Part shown: piece after piece, positions 6,207 through 14,845 of the stretch
Layout of the letters: every line of letters begins with the position of its first letter
How positions within the stretch are numbered: the stretch's first letter is position 1
Position numbers and translations under genes: made by a program
Origin: an uncultured Prevotella sp.
Lineage (GTDB): Bacteria; Bacteroidota; Bacteroidia; Bacteroidales; Bacteroidaceae
Reading direction: 5' to 3'
Length of the DNA stretch: 46,287 bases
NCBI GenBank assembly: GCA_900545525.1
Contig: UQZX01000023.1
Span: 1-46,287 of the forward strand
The notes under the pieces: generated by a model
What the model was told of the DNA's origin: nothing
What the model saw: only the letters and a program-made list of their open reading frames with translations
The model's database searches: none

Positions 6207-9200
6207 ATGAACAAGAAACCAGAATTATTGTCTTTGTGCAGGCAGTGCCTGTTTGAGGGCAAGCAGAGATTTCTCCTCGTGCTTTTGGTCATGATGCTGA
6301 GCGTAGCCACAGGCTTCGCCCAAGGTGTCAATGTCAAGGGGCGGGTTATTGACAAAAACGGCGATCCGGTCATCGGTGCAAGTGTAATTGAGGTCGGCAG
6401 CAAAGGCAACGGCACTGTCACGGATATCGACGGAAACTACAGCATTACCCTTAAAAGCCGTTCTTCGCAGGTGTCGTTTTCGGCTATCGGATACGAGACG
6501 GTGAAGATAAGCGTGAAGGGACGCGCGGTTATCGATGTCGAGATGAAGGACGACGTCAATATGATAGACGAGCTTGTTGTTGTCGGTTACGGAAAGTTAC
6601 GCAAGAGCGACCTTACCGGTGCCATGGCTTCCATAAGCTCGGAGGAGCTGATGCGCGGAACGCCGACCGACTTCGGCAGCGGACTGCAGGGTAAGATTGC
6701 CGGTGTGCAGGTTAACCGCAACGACGGTGCTCCCGGTGCCGGAATAAGTATAACGATACGCGGTGCGAACTCTACAAGTACGAGCACGCAGCCGCTGTAT
6801 GTAATCGACGGCATACCGTTTGAGACGAGCGGCACCCCGAAGAGTGACGCCAACTCGGGCAACAACACCGTTGACAACCCGCTGTCCATGATAAACCCCA
6901 ACGATATCGAGAATATCGAGGTTCTCAAGGATGCGTCTGCCACGGCGATATACGGTTCGCGTGGTGCAAACGGCGTTGTCCTCGTAACCACCAAGCAGGG
7001 TAAGGCAGGCGCGCAGCGCATAGAGTTCTCCGCCAACTGGGGTGTCATGAAGATATCAAAGAAAATAAAGATGCTCGATGCATATACCTACGCAAACTAT
7101 GTAAACGAAGGAATTGTCAACGGCAGCATTTACGACGGTCTTGTTGCCGGAAACCCGTCTTATTCGGGCAAGTGGAGCTATCGCTATGACTCGGACAACA
7201 ACCTTATACCCGAATCAGGAAGCTATCATCCTCTTCCCGAAGACTTCCTTACGCCCGGATGGCATACCGACGGCTATGGCAACACCGAATGGGTTGAAGG
7301 TACAAACTGGCTTGATGAAGTTACGCAGACTGGCTCGGACCAGACCTATAACCTCAGCATATCGGGCGGAAGCGACAAGAGCAACTATGCCATATCAGGA
7401 AACTATACAAATCAGGAAGGTGTAATCAAGAACTCGGGTTATGAGCGTTATACGTTCCGCACGAATGTAAACTCAAATCCGCTTAAGTGGCTCAAGGCTG
7501 GTCTGAACATTAACTTCACGCATTCTGAAAACAAGTTCTCAAAGACCAACTCGTATGACTACAGTATTATCCGCTCGGCACTTATCTATCTGCCGACGAT
7601 ATATGTGGGCGACAAGTCTGATGCCGATACATACGCGTGGCTGTCTGCCAACCCGCGTACATACGTCAATACGGCAAAGGACGAGATGGTTACGACAAAC
7701 ATCTTTACGTCGGCATATCTCGAGGCAAATATAACACCGTATCTCTCATTCCGCCAAAATCTCGGTATAAGCAACATAAACCGTGAGCGTGACACCTATT
7801 ATAACAGGGAGACTGGTGAAGGCAAGACGGCAAAGGGACGTGCGGGCAAGGCTGACAACTGGAACACCCACATCACGTTAGAGTCCATGCTTACGTTTGA
7901 CAAGACTTTCGGAAAGCACCACCGTCTTAATGCCGTTGCAGCATTTACCTACGAGCGCAGCAACTGGGGCGGCAAGTCTATCACGGCAAGCAACTTCCCT
8001 ACAGACCTCACGCAGGACTATGACATGAGCGCGGCAATGACAATCGACACGCCGACGAGCGACCGCGGACGCTCAACCATGGTGTCGTTGCTCGGACGTG
8101 TGAATTATACTCTCATGGACCGTTATATCGCGACGCTGTCGTATCGCCGTGACGGTTCGAGCAAGTTTGCCGAAGGAAACAAGTTCGCAAACTTCGCGTC
8201 AGGAGCGTTGGCGTGGAACATATCGGAAGAGAAGTTCATCAAAGACCTTAACATATTCTCAAATCTTAAGCTCCGTGTCAGCTACGGACAGACCGGAAAC
8301 CAGGCTCTGTCAGACTATATGACAATGGACAGGGTGCGTGTGGCTAATTATCCGTTAGGAGGCTCTTTGAACGGCGGCTACACGTATGATACCGGAAGCG
8401 GTCCGCGAAACACCAAGCTGCGCTGGGAGACAACAGACCAGTTTAACGTGGGTCTTGACATGGGCTTCATGCGCAACCGTCTTAGCTTCAGCATGAACTG
8501 GTATCTGAAGGAGACCAACGACCTGCTCCAGACCATTTCAATCCCTACCAATACAGGATACAGGACAATGTGGACAAACAGCGGAAGCGTGCGTAATACC
8601 GGTTTCGAGCTGTCGGGTAACTTCGTGGTGGTTGACACACGCGACTGGGGATTGGAAGTGGATGCAAACATATCATGGAACCGCAACAGACTGTTCAACC
8701 TCCCTGCCGACCAGTATGCCTCACAGCTCTGGTATGGTGCAAGCCAGGTGTTCATACAGCGCAACGACATGCCTATAGGTGCGATATACGGATATGTAGA
8801 GGACGGCTTCTATGACAACATTGCCGAGGTACGTGCTGACCCGATGTACCGCACAGTGTCCGATGCTGAGGCACAGCGCATGGTTGGTGAGATAAAGTAT
8901 GTGGATGTTGACGGCGACGGACAGCTTACTGCAGACCGCGACCGCGTTGTCATCGGCGATACCAATCCCGACTATACCTATGGATTTAATGTCAGCGGAC
9001 GCTGGAAGAAGCTCAGTCTGAGCATGTTCTTCCAGGGAACACAGGGCAATGATGTCTATAACGGTAACCTGATGATGATAGGAATGTCAAGTATCGGCAA
9101 TATCACACAGGATGCATACAACACACGTTGGACACCCGAAAATGCGTCTATTGCAAAGTGGCCGCGCGTGACAACGGCAATGACCCGCAACATGCTCCTT

Positions 9201-9455
9201 TCAAACCGCTATGTTGAGGACGGCTCATACTTCCGCCTTAAGACCGTAAGTCTTGAATATGACTTCGGACGTATAGCAAGAACGGTGGGGCTGAGAGCAT
9301 ACTTCACGGCTTCGAACCTCTTTACTATAACGGGCTACAGCTGGTTTGACCCGGATGTGAACGCTTTCGGTACGGATGCTTCGCGCCGTGGTGTGGATAT
9401 AAACTCATATCCAAATAACAGGAGTTTCTCTTTCGGTGTCAAGCTTACCTTATAA
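6207..9455 (+). CDS. SusC-like TonB-dependent outer-membrane transporter
   Basis: A 1082-residue outer-membrane receptor that imports oligosaccharides with the SusD-like partner encoded next, powered by TonB. It has an extended N-terminus with a signal segment (about residues 21-39, ending G-F-A-Q) and a carboxypeptidase-D-like regulatory domain (about 42-117: V-x-G-x-V-I-D-x-N-G-D-P-V-I-G-A-S-V). A TonB-box-like D-E-L-V-V-V-G-Y-G and a plug domain with I-E-V-L-K-D-A-S-A-T-A-I-Y-G-S-R-G-A-N-G-V follow. The rest is a 22-strand barrel ending in F-G-V-K-L-T-L with a terminal hydrophobic residue. Length and motifs are typical of SusC proteins. Confidence 0.97.
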   Translation: MNKKPELLSLCRQCLFEGKQRFLLVLLVMMLSVATGFAQGVNVKGRVIDKNGDPVIGASVIEVGSKGNGTVTDIDGNYSITLKSRSSQVSFSAIGYETVKISVKGRAVIDVEMKDDVNMIDELVVVGYGKLRKSDLTGAMASISSEELMRGTPTDFGSGLQGKIAGVQVNRNDGAPGAGISITIRGANSTSTSTQPLYVIDGIPFETSGTPKSDANSGNNTVDNPLSMINPNDIENIEVLKDASATAIYGSRGANGVVLVTTKQGKAGAQRIEFSANWGVMKISKKIKMLDAYTYANYVNEGIVNGSIYDGLVAGNPSYSGKWSYRYDSDNNLIPESGSYHPLPEDFLTPGWHTDGYGNTEWVEGTNWLDEVTQTGSDQTYNLSISGGSDKSNYAISGNYTNQEGVIKNSGYERYTFRTNVNSNPLKWLKAGLNINFTHSENKFSKTNSYDYSIIRSALIYLPTIYVGDKSDADTYAWLSANPRTYVNTAKDEMVTTNIFTSAYLEANITPYLSFRQNLGISNINRERDTYYNRETGEGKTAKGRAGKADNWNTHITLESMLTFDKTFGKHHRLNAVAAFTYERSNWGGKSITASNFPTDLTQDYDMSAAMTIDTPTSDRGRSTMVSLLGRVNYTLMDRYIATLSYRRDGSSKFAEGNKFANFASGALAWNISEEKFIKDLNIFSNLKLRVSYGQTGNQALSDYMTMDRVRVANYPLGGSLNGGYTYDTGSGPRNTKLRWETTDQFNVGLDMGFMRNRLSFSMNWYLKETNDLLQTISIPTNTGYRTMWTNSGSVRNTGFELSGNFVVVDTRDWGLEVDANISWNRNRLFNLPADQYASQLWYGASQVFIQRNDMPIGAIYGYVEDGFYDNIAEVRADPMYRTVSDAEAQRMVGEIKYVDVDGDGQLTADRDRVVIGDTNPDYTYGFNVSGRWKKLSLSMFFQGTQGNDVYNGNLMMIGMSSIGNITQDAYNTRWTPENASIAKWPRVTTAMTRNMLLSNRYVEDGSYFRLKTVSLEYDFGRIARTVGLRAYFTASNLFTITGYSWFDPDVNAFGTDASRRGVDINSYPNNRSFSFGVKLTL

Positions 9456-9482
9456 CATACACACTGTTCAATCAATATAAAG

Positions 9483-11291
9483 ATGATTATGAAAAGCAAA
9501 ATATTTCTATCAGCCGTTGCCTGTGCGCTTATGTCGGTTCCAATGTTCACATCGTGTGAGGACTGGCTTGAAGAGAAGGCATATACGTTTGTCACGACAG
9601 ATGACATACCAAACAGTAATGAAGGTGCCGACTCGTGGACGCTCGGTGTCTATAACTCGTTGTTCTCAGACATGTTCATGTACGGTTCGTTCCCGCGCCC
9701 GCTTGACTACGACTGCGACTATATATCGGGCGCAGTGTGGCAGTTCTCCGAGTTCGGAAGCGGTAACTTCCAGGGCGGTACGTCTCAGGCAGATGCCATG
9801 TGGAATGGCATGTACGCCCTCATAAACAAGGCGAACAAGGCAATTACCAATGTAAAGGCACTTGACGGGGCAACAGAGCGTCACCGTGACAATTGTCTCG
9901 GAGAGCTTTATTTCCTCAAGGCGTGGGCATATTTCATGCTGACAAGGGCATACGGAGACATTCCCGTACACTCTGTAAGCGTGGATGAGGAAGGGACATA
10001 CGACAACTTCCCGCGCATACCTATAAAGGATGTATACGAGAAGACGATAATTCCGCTTCTCGACGATGCCCGCACCATGCTTTATAAGAATACGGAAGGA
10101 GCGTACACACCCGGACGTGTCAATGCGGCTTCTGCCGCCGGACTGGAGGCAAAGGTGTATGCCACGATGGCTGCCGGAGCAACAGCCGAGGGTGAAGACA
10201 TAGTAGTGAAGACCGGCATACCTTATGTCGTGCAGAATATAAACGGAACGGCGACAAAGGTATATACGGACCCGGTGAAGACGCTGATGCACAAGAGTGT
10301 TGTTGCGGGGTATGAAAACTTTGACGCAAGAGACTGCTGGCAGAAAGCCAAAGACCTGGCAAAGGCTGTGAAGAAAGGTGACTATGGGAAAATAGAACTT
10401 TCCAGTTATGCAGACCTTTGGAGCAATTCAGGAAAAACGGCATCGGAGCATCTCTTCTCATTGCAGACAATATCGGGTGACAATATGTATGGCACGCTGT
10501 TCTCTTATCACTACTGCGGCATGACAAATGCTGCCGGTCATATCGTGAACAGTCTTACTGTGGGTATGCGCTGGCACTGGTACATGCTGTTTGAAGAAAT
10601 GGACCATCGAATTTACGAGGGTGTCCTGCATGCCTGGATACGCGACGGTTCCGACACAAGCTGGGGCGGCGGCTCATACTTCCCGAACTTCGGTATATGG
10701 CAGAAGAAGGTAGAGAACCGTGAAGCACCTTACGACAACACGGACGTGACGTCGAGCTGGCGTTGCGACGGAGCAGGCTCTGAGCAGTTCTTTGCTTTCC
10801 AGACAAAGTATCTTCAGCAGATAAGCGACCGTTCTCTCAGCCGTACCGATGCCAACTATCCTTTCCTGCGCTATGCGGATGTGCTTCTTATTCTTGCCGA
10901 GGCGGCAAACGAACTTAACGGTCCTACGCAGGAAGCGGTGAGCGCACTGAACCAGGTACGCGAGCGCAGCAATGCCACACCGCGTGACATAGAGCAGTTT
11001 GAAGAAGGAACAACCGTGAAGGTTGACGGCGTGAACACAAAGGTTTCTCCTAAAGCATCGTTGCGTTCTTCCATCATAGAGGAGCGTGCCATGGAGCTTG
11101 CCCTTGAGGGAGACCGCCGCTGGGACCTCATACGCTGGGGTATATACCTGCCTGCTATGAACGCATTGGGCGGTGCCGACGAGCCGGGAAATGTAAAGGA
11201 ACGTTCTGAGAAACATCTCCTGTTCCCCATTCCTACTCTTGAAGTTCTGACAAACAAAGGTATTACAGCCAACAATCCCGGTTGGAACTAA
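9483..11291 (+). CDS. SusD-like surface glycan-binding lipoprotein
   Basis: A 602-residue lipoprotein that forms the lid on the SusC-like channel and binds oligosaccharide at the cell surface. The lipobox ends in Cys25 (M-F-T-S-C), followed by acidic E-D, as in surface-exported Bacteroidetes lipoproteins. TPR helices typical of the SusD/RagB family include L-G-E-L-Y-F-L-K-A-W-A-Y-F and the C-terminal R-Y-A-D-V-L-L-I-L-A-E-A-A-N-E-L, then I-I-E-E-R-A-M-E-L-A-L-E-G-D-R-R-W-D-L-I-R-W-G. An alternative start at 9489 (M-K-S-K) would remove two residues. It lies 27 nt after SusC in the same operon. Confidence 0.97.
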   Translation: MIMKSKIFLSAVACALMSVPMFTSCEDWLEEKAYTFVTTDDIPNSNEGADSWTLGVYNSLFSDMFMYGSFPRPLDYDCDYISGAVWQFSEFGSGNFQGGTSQADAMWNGMYALINKANKAITNVKALDGATERHRDNCLGELYFLKAWAYFMLTRAYGDIPVHSVSVDEEGTYDNFPRIPIKDVYEKTIIPLLDDARTMLYKNTEGAYTPGRVNAASAAGLEAKVYATMAAGATAEGEDIVVKTGIPYVVQNINGTATKVYTDPVKTLMHKSVVAGYENFDARDCWQKAKDLAKAVKKGDYGKIELSSYADLWSNSGKTASEHLFSLQTISGDNMYGTLFSYHYCGMTNAAGHIVNSLTVGMRWHWYMLFEEMDHRIYEGVLHAWIRDGSDTSWGGGSYFPNFGIWQKKVENREAPYDNTDVTSSWRCDGAGSEQFFAFQTKYLQQISDRSLSRTDANYPFLRYADVLLILAEAANELNGPTQEAVSALNQVRERSNATPRDIEQFEEGTTVKVDGVNTKVSPKASLRSSIIEERAMELALEGDRRWDLIRWGIYLPAMNALGGADEPGNVKERSEKHLLFPIPTLEVLTNKGITANNPGWN

Positions 11292-11332
11292 TTAATTGAA
11301 ACGATAAAGTTAAACAAAAATACGACAGAAAT

Positions 11333-12529
11333 ATGAAACGTATATCATTTTCTATTATATGTGTCTGTATGTTGTTTGGGTTTATGGCATGTGACGACAT
11401 AACGCAAGTTGATGAAGTCCTTGCCGGTGAAAATATACCCAATACAGGCGCTCCTGCCATTACAAAGATTGTCATGGCAAACGATGCGGAGGGAACACCG
11501 ATAGAAACGGCTGCATTCACACAAGTGGTGCGTATCGAGGGCACGAACCTCGGCAATGTCACCTCATTGAAGTTTAATGATGTGGATGTGGATTTGAGTG
11601 AGGTATACTCAAGTTACGGCGCTGTGCTTGCAAAAGTGCCGAGAGTGCTTCCCGAGACGGTTACCGACCGTGTGTATGTGCAGACAGACTTGGGCGAGAC
11701 ATCAGCTCCGCTGAAAGTGACAATCCCTGAGCTGAAGATACAAGGACTTTATTGTGAGTATGCACAACCTGGCGACACCACGTATATCCAAGGCAACGAC
11801 TACGACCTGTACGGCATAACGGCAGAAGATGCCATCGTTAAGGTTGGCGACAAGGATGTGAATGTGCTTGCCGCGTCAGAGACAGAGCTGATGATACAGA
11901 TACCCGGCAACGCGAAAATGGGCGACCCTGTTACTGTGCAAGGCACCAAGATGGCAGAGCCTGTGACACTTGATTATGCAAAACCGGGTGTATCAGAACT
12001 GTTCGACTTCAACAACTGGCCGGGCGTAGGTGCTTTCACTCACGCAAGCAAGTATTCGTGGGCTCCCAAGAACTTCCTGTACAGCAAGTTCTCGGCAGGA
12101 CCCGATGACCCCAAGCCATTGGGCAGTGACGGTAAGTATATACGTTTTAAGGATCAGGTTAATGCCTGGGGCTGGATGGTATTCTGGGCAGGATATATAG
12201 ACCTGCCTGCCGATGTTGCCGCAAATCCGCAGGATTATCAGATGCGCTTTGAGTTCTGGAATGACCAGAAATATCCGTTGAATTCCAATTACAGGATTAT
12301 ATTCGGCAACTATCAGTGGTATCCCGGCGGAGACGGTGTGCCCTTGAATACCAAAAACCAGTGGAAGACAATACGCATAGACCTTGACGAAGAAGACCCC
12401 GAGGGGCATGTGCTTGTTCCCGCAGGTACCGACAGCAGCGTGCGCTACTCGTTTATGATAATATTCTCGCCCACCTCGGCGCAGACATATAACATAGCAA
12501 TGACTAATTTCCGTTTCGTTAAAAAATAA
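11333..12529 (+). CDS. Surface glycan-binding lipoprotein with IPT/TIG-like domains
   Basis: A 398-residue lipoprotein: lipobox Cys20 followed by D-D. Two immunoglobulin-like IPT/TIG repeats follow (about residues 38-125 and 127-220; P-A-I-T-K-I ... V-V-R-I-E-G-T-N-L-G-N-V-T-S-L-K-F). A C-terminal aromatic-rich domain of about 180 residues (W-A-P-K-N-F, G-W-M-V-F-W-A-G-Y-I, W-N-D-Q-K-Y, Y-Q-W-Y-P-G) is the likely sugar-binding part. Proteins of this plan, third in a SusC-SusD operon, act as SusE/F-type surface glycan-binding proteins. No enzyme active site is seen. The GH5 lipoprotein gene starts 7 nt after its stop. Confidence 0.85.
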   Translation: MKRISFSIICVCMLFGFMACDDITQVDEVLAGENIPNTGAPAITKIVMANDAEGTPIETAAFTQVVRIEGTNLGNVTSLKFNDVDVDLSEVYSSYGAVLAKVPRVLPETVTDRVYVQTDLGETSAPLKVTIPELKIQGLYCEYAQPGDTTYIQGNDYDLYGITAEDAIVKVGDKDVNVLAASETELMIQIPGNAKMGDPVTVQGTKMAEPVTLDYAKPGVSELFDFNNWPGVGAFTHASKYSWAPKNFLYSKFSAGPDDPKPLGSDGKYIRFKDQVNAWGWMVFWAGYIDLPADVAANPQDYQMRFEFWNDQKYPLNSNYRIIFGNYQWYPGGDGVPLNTKNQWKTIRIDLDEEDPEGHVLVPAGTDSSVRYSFMIIFSPTSAQTYNIAMTNFRFVKK

Positions 12530-12535
12530 TCAGAC

Positions 12536-13648
12536 ATGAAGAATATTAAGTTTATCAATATAATCATGGCTCTGGCACTGGTGTGCTTTGGGTTGACGGC
12601 TTGTAGCAGTGATAATGACGACAATGGTGGAGAAGGCGGCGGAGGCACCGGTGGCGGAGGCTCCGTGGCAAAACTGGCAGAGCCGTATTTCGGTGTCAAC
12701 ATGTCCGGAGCCGAGTTTGCCGCTGTCTATCCCGGCATAGACGGCACGCATTATGGCTATCCGACACGTTCTGATATTGAGTACTTTGCCAATAAAGGAT
12801 TTAAGCTTATACGTTTCCCGTTCAGGTGGGAGCGCATACAGAAGCAGCTTGGCGGCGAACTCGATCAGGTGGAGCTTGCAAAGATGAAGGCTGTTGTCAG
12901 TGCGGCGCAGGAGCTTGGTGTATACGTAATACTTGACCTGCACAACTTCGGGCGTTACTGTACGTACAGCAACGGGTATAGTTCTGCAGACAACAATTAT
13001 GCCATATTAGGCTCTCGCACATGCTCTACTGCTCATTTCTGTGACTTGTGGAAACGCTTGGCGCAGGAGTTCATGGGATATACAAATATATGGGGCTACG
13101 ACATAATGAACGAACCCCACAATATGCTTAGCTCTTCTCCATGGGACAAAATAGCCCAGGAATGTATAGACGCAATACGCGAGGTGGACAGGCAGACTCC
13201 TATTGTCGTTGAGGGAAACGAGTTTGCATCGTCAAGCAAGTGGACAAATCTCAGTCAGGATTTGAAAGACCTTACAGACCCGTCGGACAAGCTTATATTC
13301 CAGGCACATGTCTATTTTGACAATGATGCCAGTGGCAAATATGTCAAGGATTATGACGGCGAGCAGGCAACAGAGGATATAGGTGTTGAGAGGCTGAAGC
13401 CGTTTGTTGAGTGGTGCAAGAAGTATGGCAAGCAGGGCTTTGTCGGCGAATACGGTGTGCCTGACAACGACCCGCGCTGGCTTGTCACCCTTGACAAGGC
13501 ACTGCAATATCTTTCTGAAAACGGCATAGGCGGCACATACTGGTCTGCTGGTCCGCGTTGGGGCGACGATGCCCTTGCCGTGCAGCCGATAAACGGGCAG
13601 GACAGGCCCCAGATGTCGGTTCTCGGGAAGTACTTTAAGGCGAAATGA
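12536..13648 (+). CDS. Surface GH5 endo-glycanase lipoprotein
   Basis: A 370-residue lipoprotein: lipobox Cys23 followed by S-S-D-N-D-D, which fits surface export, then a Gly-rich linker (about residues 29-42) and a GH5 domain. The acid/base is Glu193 in I-M-N-E-P-H and the nucleophile is Glu305 in F-V-G-E-Y-G. It is a close paralogue of the catalytic domain at 3517 (shared G-V-D/I-D-G-T-H-Y-G-Y-P, H-N-F-G-R-Y-C-T-Y, F-R-W-E-R), without the modules or the C-terminal tail. It probably makes the first surface cut for the SusCD system. The exact specificity, beta-1,4-glucan or glucomannan, cannot be read from sequence. Its stop overlaps the start of the next gene (ATGA). Confidence 0.92.
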   Translation: MKNIKFINIIMALALVCFGLTACSSDNDDNGGEGGGGTGGGGSVAKLAEPYFGVNMSGAEFAAVYPGIDGTHYGYPTRSDIEYFANKGFKLIRFPFRWERIQKQLGGELDQVELAKMKAVVSAAQELGVYVILDLHNFGRYCTYSNGYSSADNNYAILGSRTCSTAHFCDLWKRLAQEFMGYTNIWGYDIMNEPHNMLSSSPWDKIAQECIDAIREVDRQTPIVVEGNEFASSSKWTNLSQDLKDLTDPSDKLIFQAHVYFDNDASGKYVKDYDGEQATEDIGVERLKPFVEWCKKYGKQGFVGEYGVPDNDPRWLVTLDKALQYLSENGIGGTYWSAGPRWGDDALAVQPINGQDRPQMSVLGKYFKAK

Positions 13649-14613
13649 CAATACTTCTTATGAGCAGAATTAAGATTATAGTTATAATGTTGCTGATTAC
13701 TGTGGCTGCCTCTGCCGTCACTCCGGTGAAGAGGTGGGGACAGCTGCAGGTCATAGGCAACCAGTTGTGTGACAGCAGGGGAGAACCCGTGGTGCTTCGT
13801 GGCGTAAGTCTCGGGTGGCATAATCTGTGGCCCCGCTTTTACAATGCAAAGTGTGTGAAGTGGCTCCGCGACGACTGGCACTGTACCGTGCTGCGTGCGG
13901 CAATGGGCGTCTGCATCGAAGATAACTACAAGGAAAACCCGGAATTTGCCCTGTCGTGCATGAACAAAGTCATTAAGGCTGCCATAAAGAACGGGATATA
14001 TGTCATAATAGACTGGCACACCTATTATCCTGAAAAGGATGAGGCTGTCAAGTTTTTCGGCATGATGGCAAGGGAGTACGGCAAGTACCCGAATGTCATA
14101 TATGAGATATACAACGAGCCGATGGAGGATACATGGGAGAGTGTCAGCGACTATGCTTATGCCGTAATAGCGGAGATACGCAAGTACGACGAGGACAATA
14201 TCGTCCTTGTCGGCAATCCGCATTGGGACCAGGACCTGCATCTTGTGGCGGAACGCCCGTTGAAAGGGCTGACAAACATAATGTACAGTCTTCATTTCTA
14301 TGCGGCCACTCACGGTCAGGAACTGCGCGACCGTGCCGAGGCGGCATGGAAGCAAGGCATTCCTGTCTTTGTAAACGAATCGGCAGGAATGGAGTGTACC
14401 GGTGACGGTCCGCTCGACATGGATGAGTGGCAGCGCTGGACCGACTGGATGGAGGCACACCGCATAAGTTGGGTGAACTGGTCCATATCCGATAAGAACG
14501 AGACATGCTCGATGCTTATTCCAAGGGCCCGCAAAGACGGCCGCTGGACGGATGATGTCATAAAACCCTATGGCAGGATTGTAAGGGCAAACCTGCGAAA
14601 ATACAATAAATGA
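13645..14613 (+). CDS. Secreted GH5 subfamily 2-like endoglucanase
   Basis: A 322-residue enzyme of a different GH5 type from its neighbours. W-G-Q-L-Q-V-I-G-N-Q-L near the N-terminus, V-L-R-G-V-S, V-I-I-D-W-H and Y-S-L-H-F-Y-A-A-T-H-G are hallmarks of GH5_2 cellulases (Bacillus Cel5A type). The acid/base is Glu158 (I-Y-N-E-P) and the nucleophile is Glu245 (F-V-N-E-S-A-G-M). Many GH5_2 enzymes have Trp after the nucleophile; here it is Ser. The ATG at 13645 overlaps the previous stop; an alternative ATG at 13660 gives a cleaner signal peptide (M-S-R-I-K-I-I-V-I-M-L-L-I). It should cut beta-1,4-glucosyl or glucomannan links, probably in the periplasm or outside. It ends the first block of the operon, before the repeat array at 14644. 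Confidence 0.9.
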   Translation: MTILLMSRIKIIVIMLLITVAASAVTPVKRWGQLQVIGNQLCDSRGEPVVLRGVSLGWHNLWPRFYNAKCVKWLRDDWHCTVLRAAMGVCIEDNYKENPEFALSCMNKVIKAAIKNGIYVIIDWHTYYPEKDEAVKFFGMMAREYGKYPNVIYEIYNEPMEDTWESVSDYAYAVIAEIRKYDEDNIVLVGNPHWDQDLHLVAERPLKGLTNIMYSLHFYAATHGQELRDRAEAAWKQGIPVFVNESAGMECTGDGPLDMDEWQRWTDWMEAHRISWVNWSISDKNETCSMLIPRARKDGRWTDDVIKPYGRIVRANLRKYNK

Positions 14614-14643
14614 CCCCTCTGCGGAGGAGCATGGCAAGTTACG

Positions 14644-14731
14644 GTCTGAAAGGTGGCATTCCGGCCTGCAAAACATGGCCTTTTACCACCTCAAAGGTGG
14701 TCTTTCAGACGCTAAAAGGCGGTCTTTTGCA
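14644..14731. repeat. 22-bp tandem palindromic array B (4 units)
   Basis: Four 22-nt units start at 14644, 14666, 14688 and 14710. Each has AAA(A) at about positions 5-8 and, in units 2-4, TTT(T) near 16-19. The last unit (CGCTAAAAGGCGGTCTTTTG) is nearly the same as unit 3 of array A, and CTTTCAGACGCT is shared between the two arrays. A 7-bp hairpin with a 3-nt loop lies at 14685-14701. The array sits in the 232-nt gap between the GH5_2-like and GH2 genes, so it could reduce or end read-through and split the PUL transcript. No convincing TAnnTTTG box was found before the GH2 start. Confidence 0.75.
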
Positions 14732-14845
14732 AATCAGACCGAGGCGGATGAAAACTGTAAGCAAAAATCCCTTGAATATAACAGACTGTAAGTATTTGCC
14801 GTAAAGCTAAAGGCAATTCTGACAACAAGTAATAAAGACGATATA

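Noticed and set aside
13351..14676. 441-codon minus-strand ORF opposite two GH5 genes (and similar long antisense ORFs at 28812-29966, 33828-34856 and 4438-5382)
   Set aside because: The sense frames encode clear enzymes or PorM with all motifs. The antisense frames are open because of codon bias and show no signal peptide or family motif.
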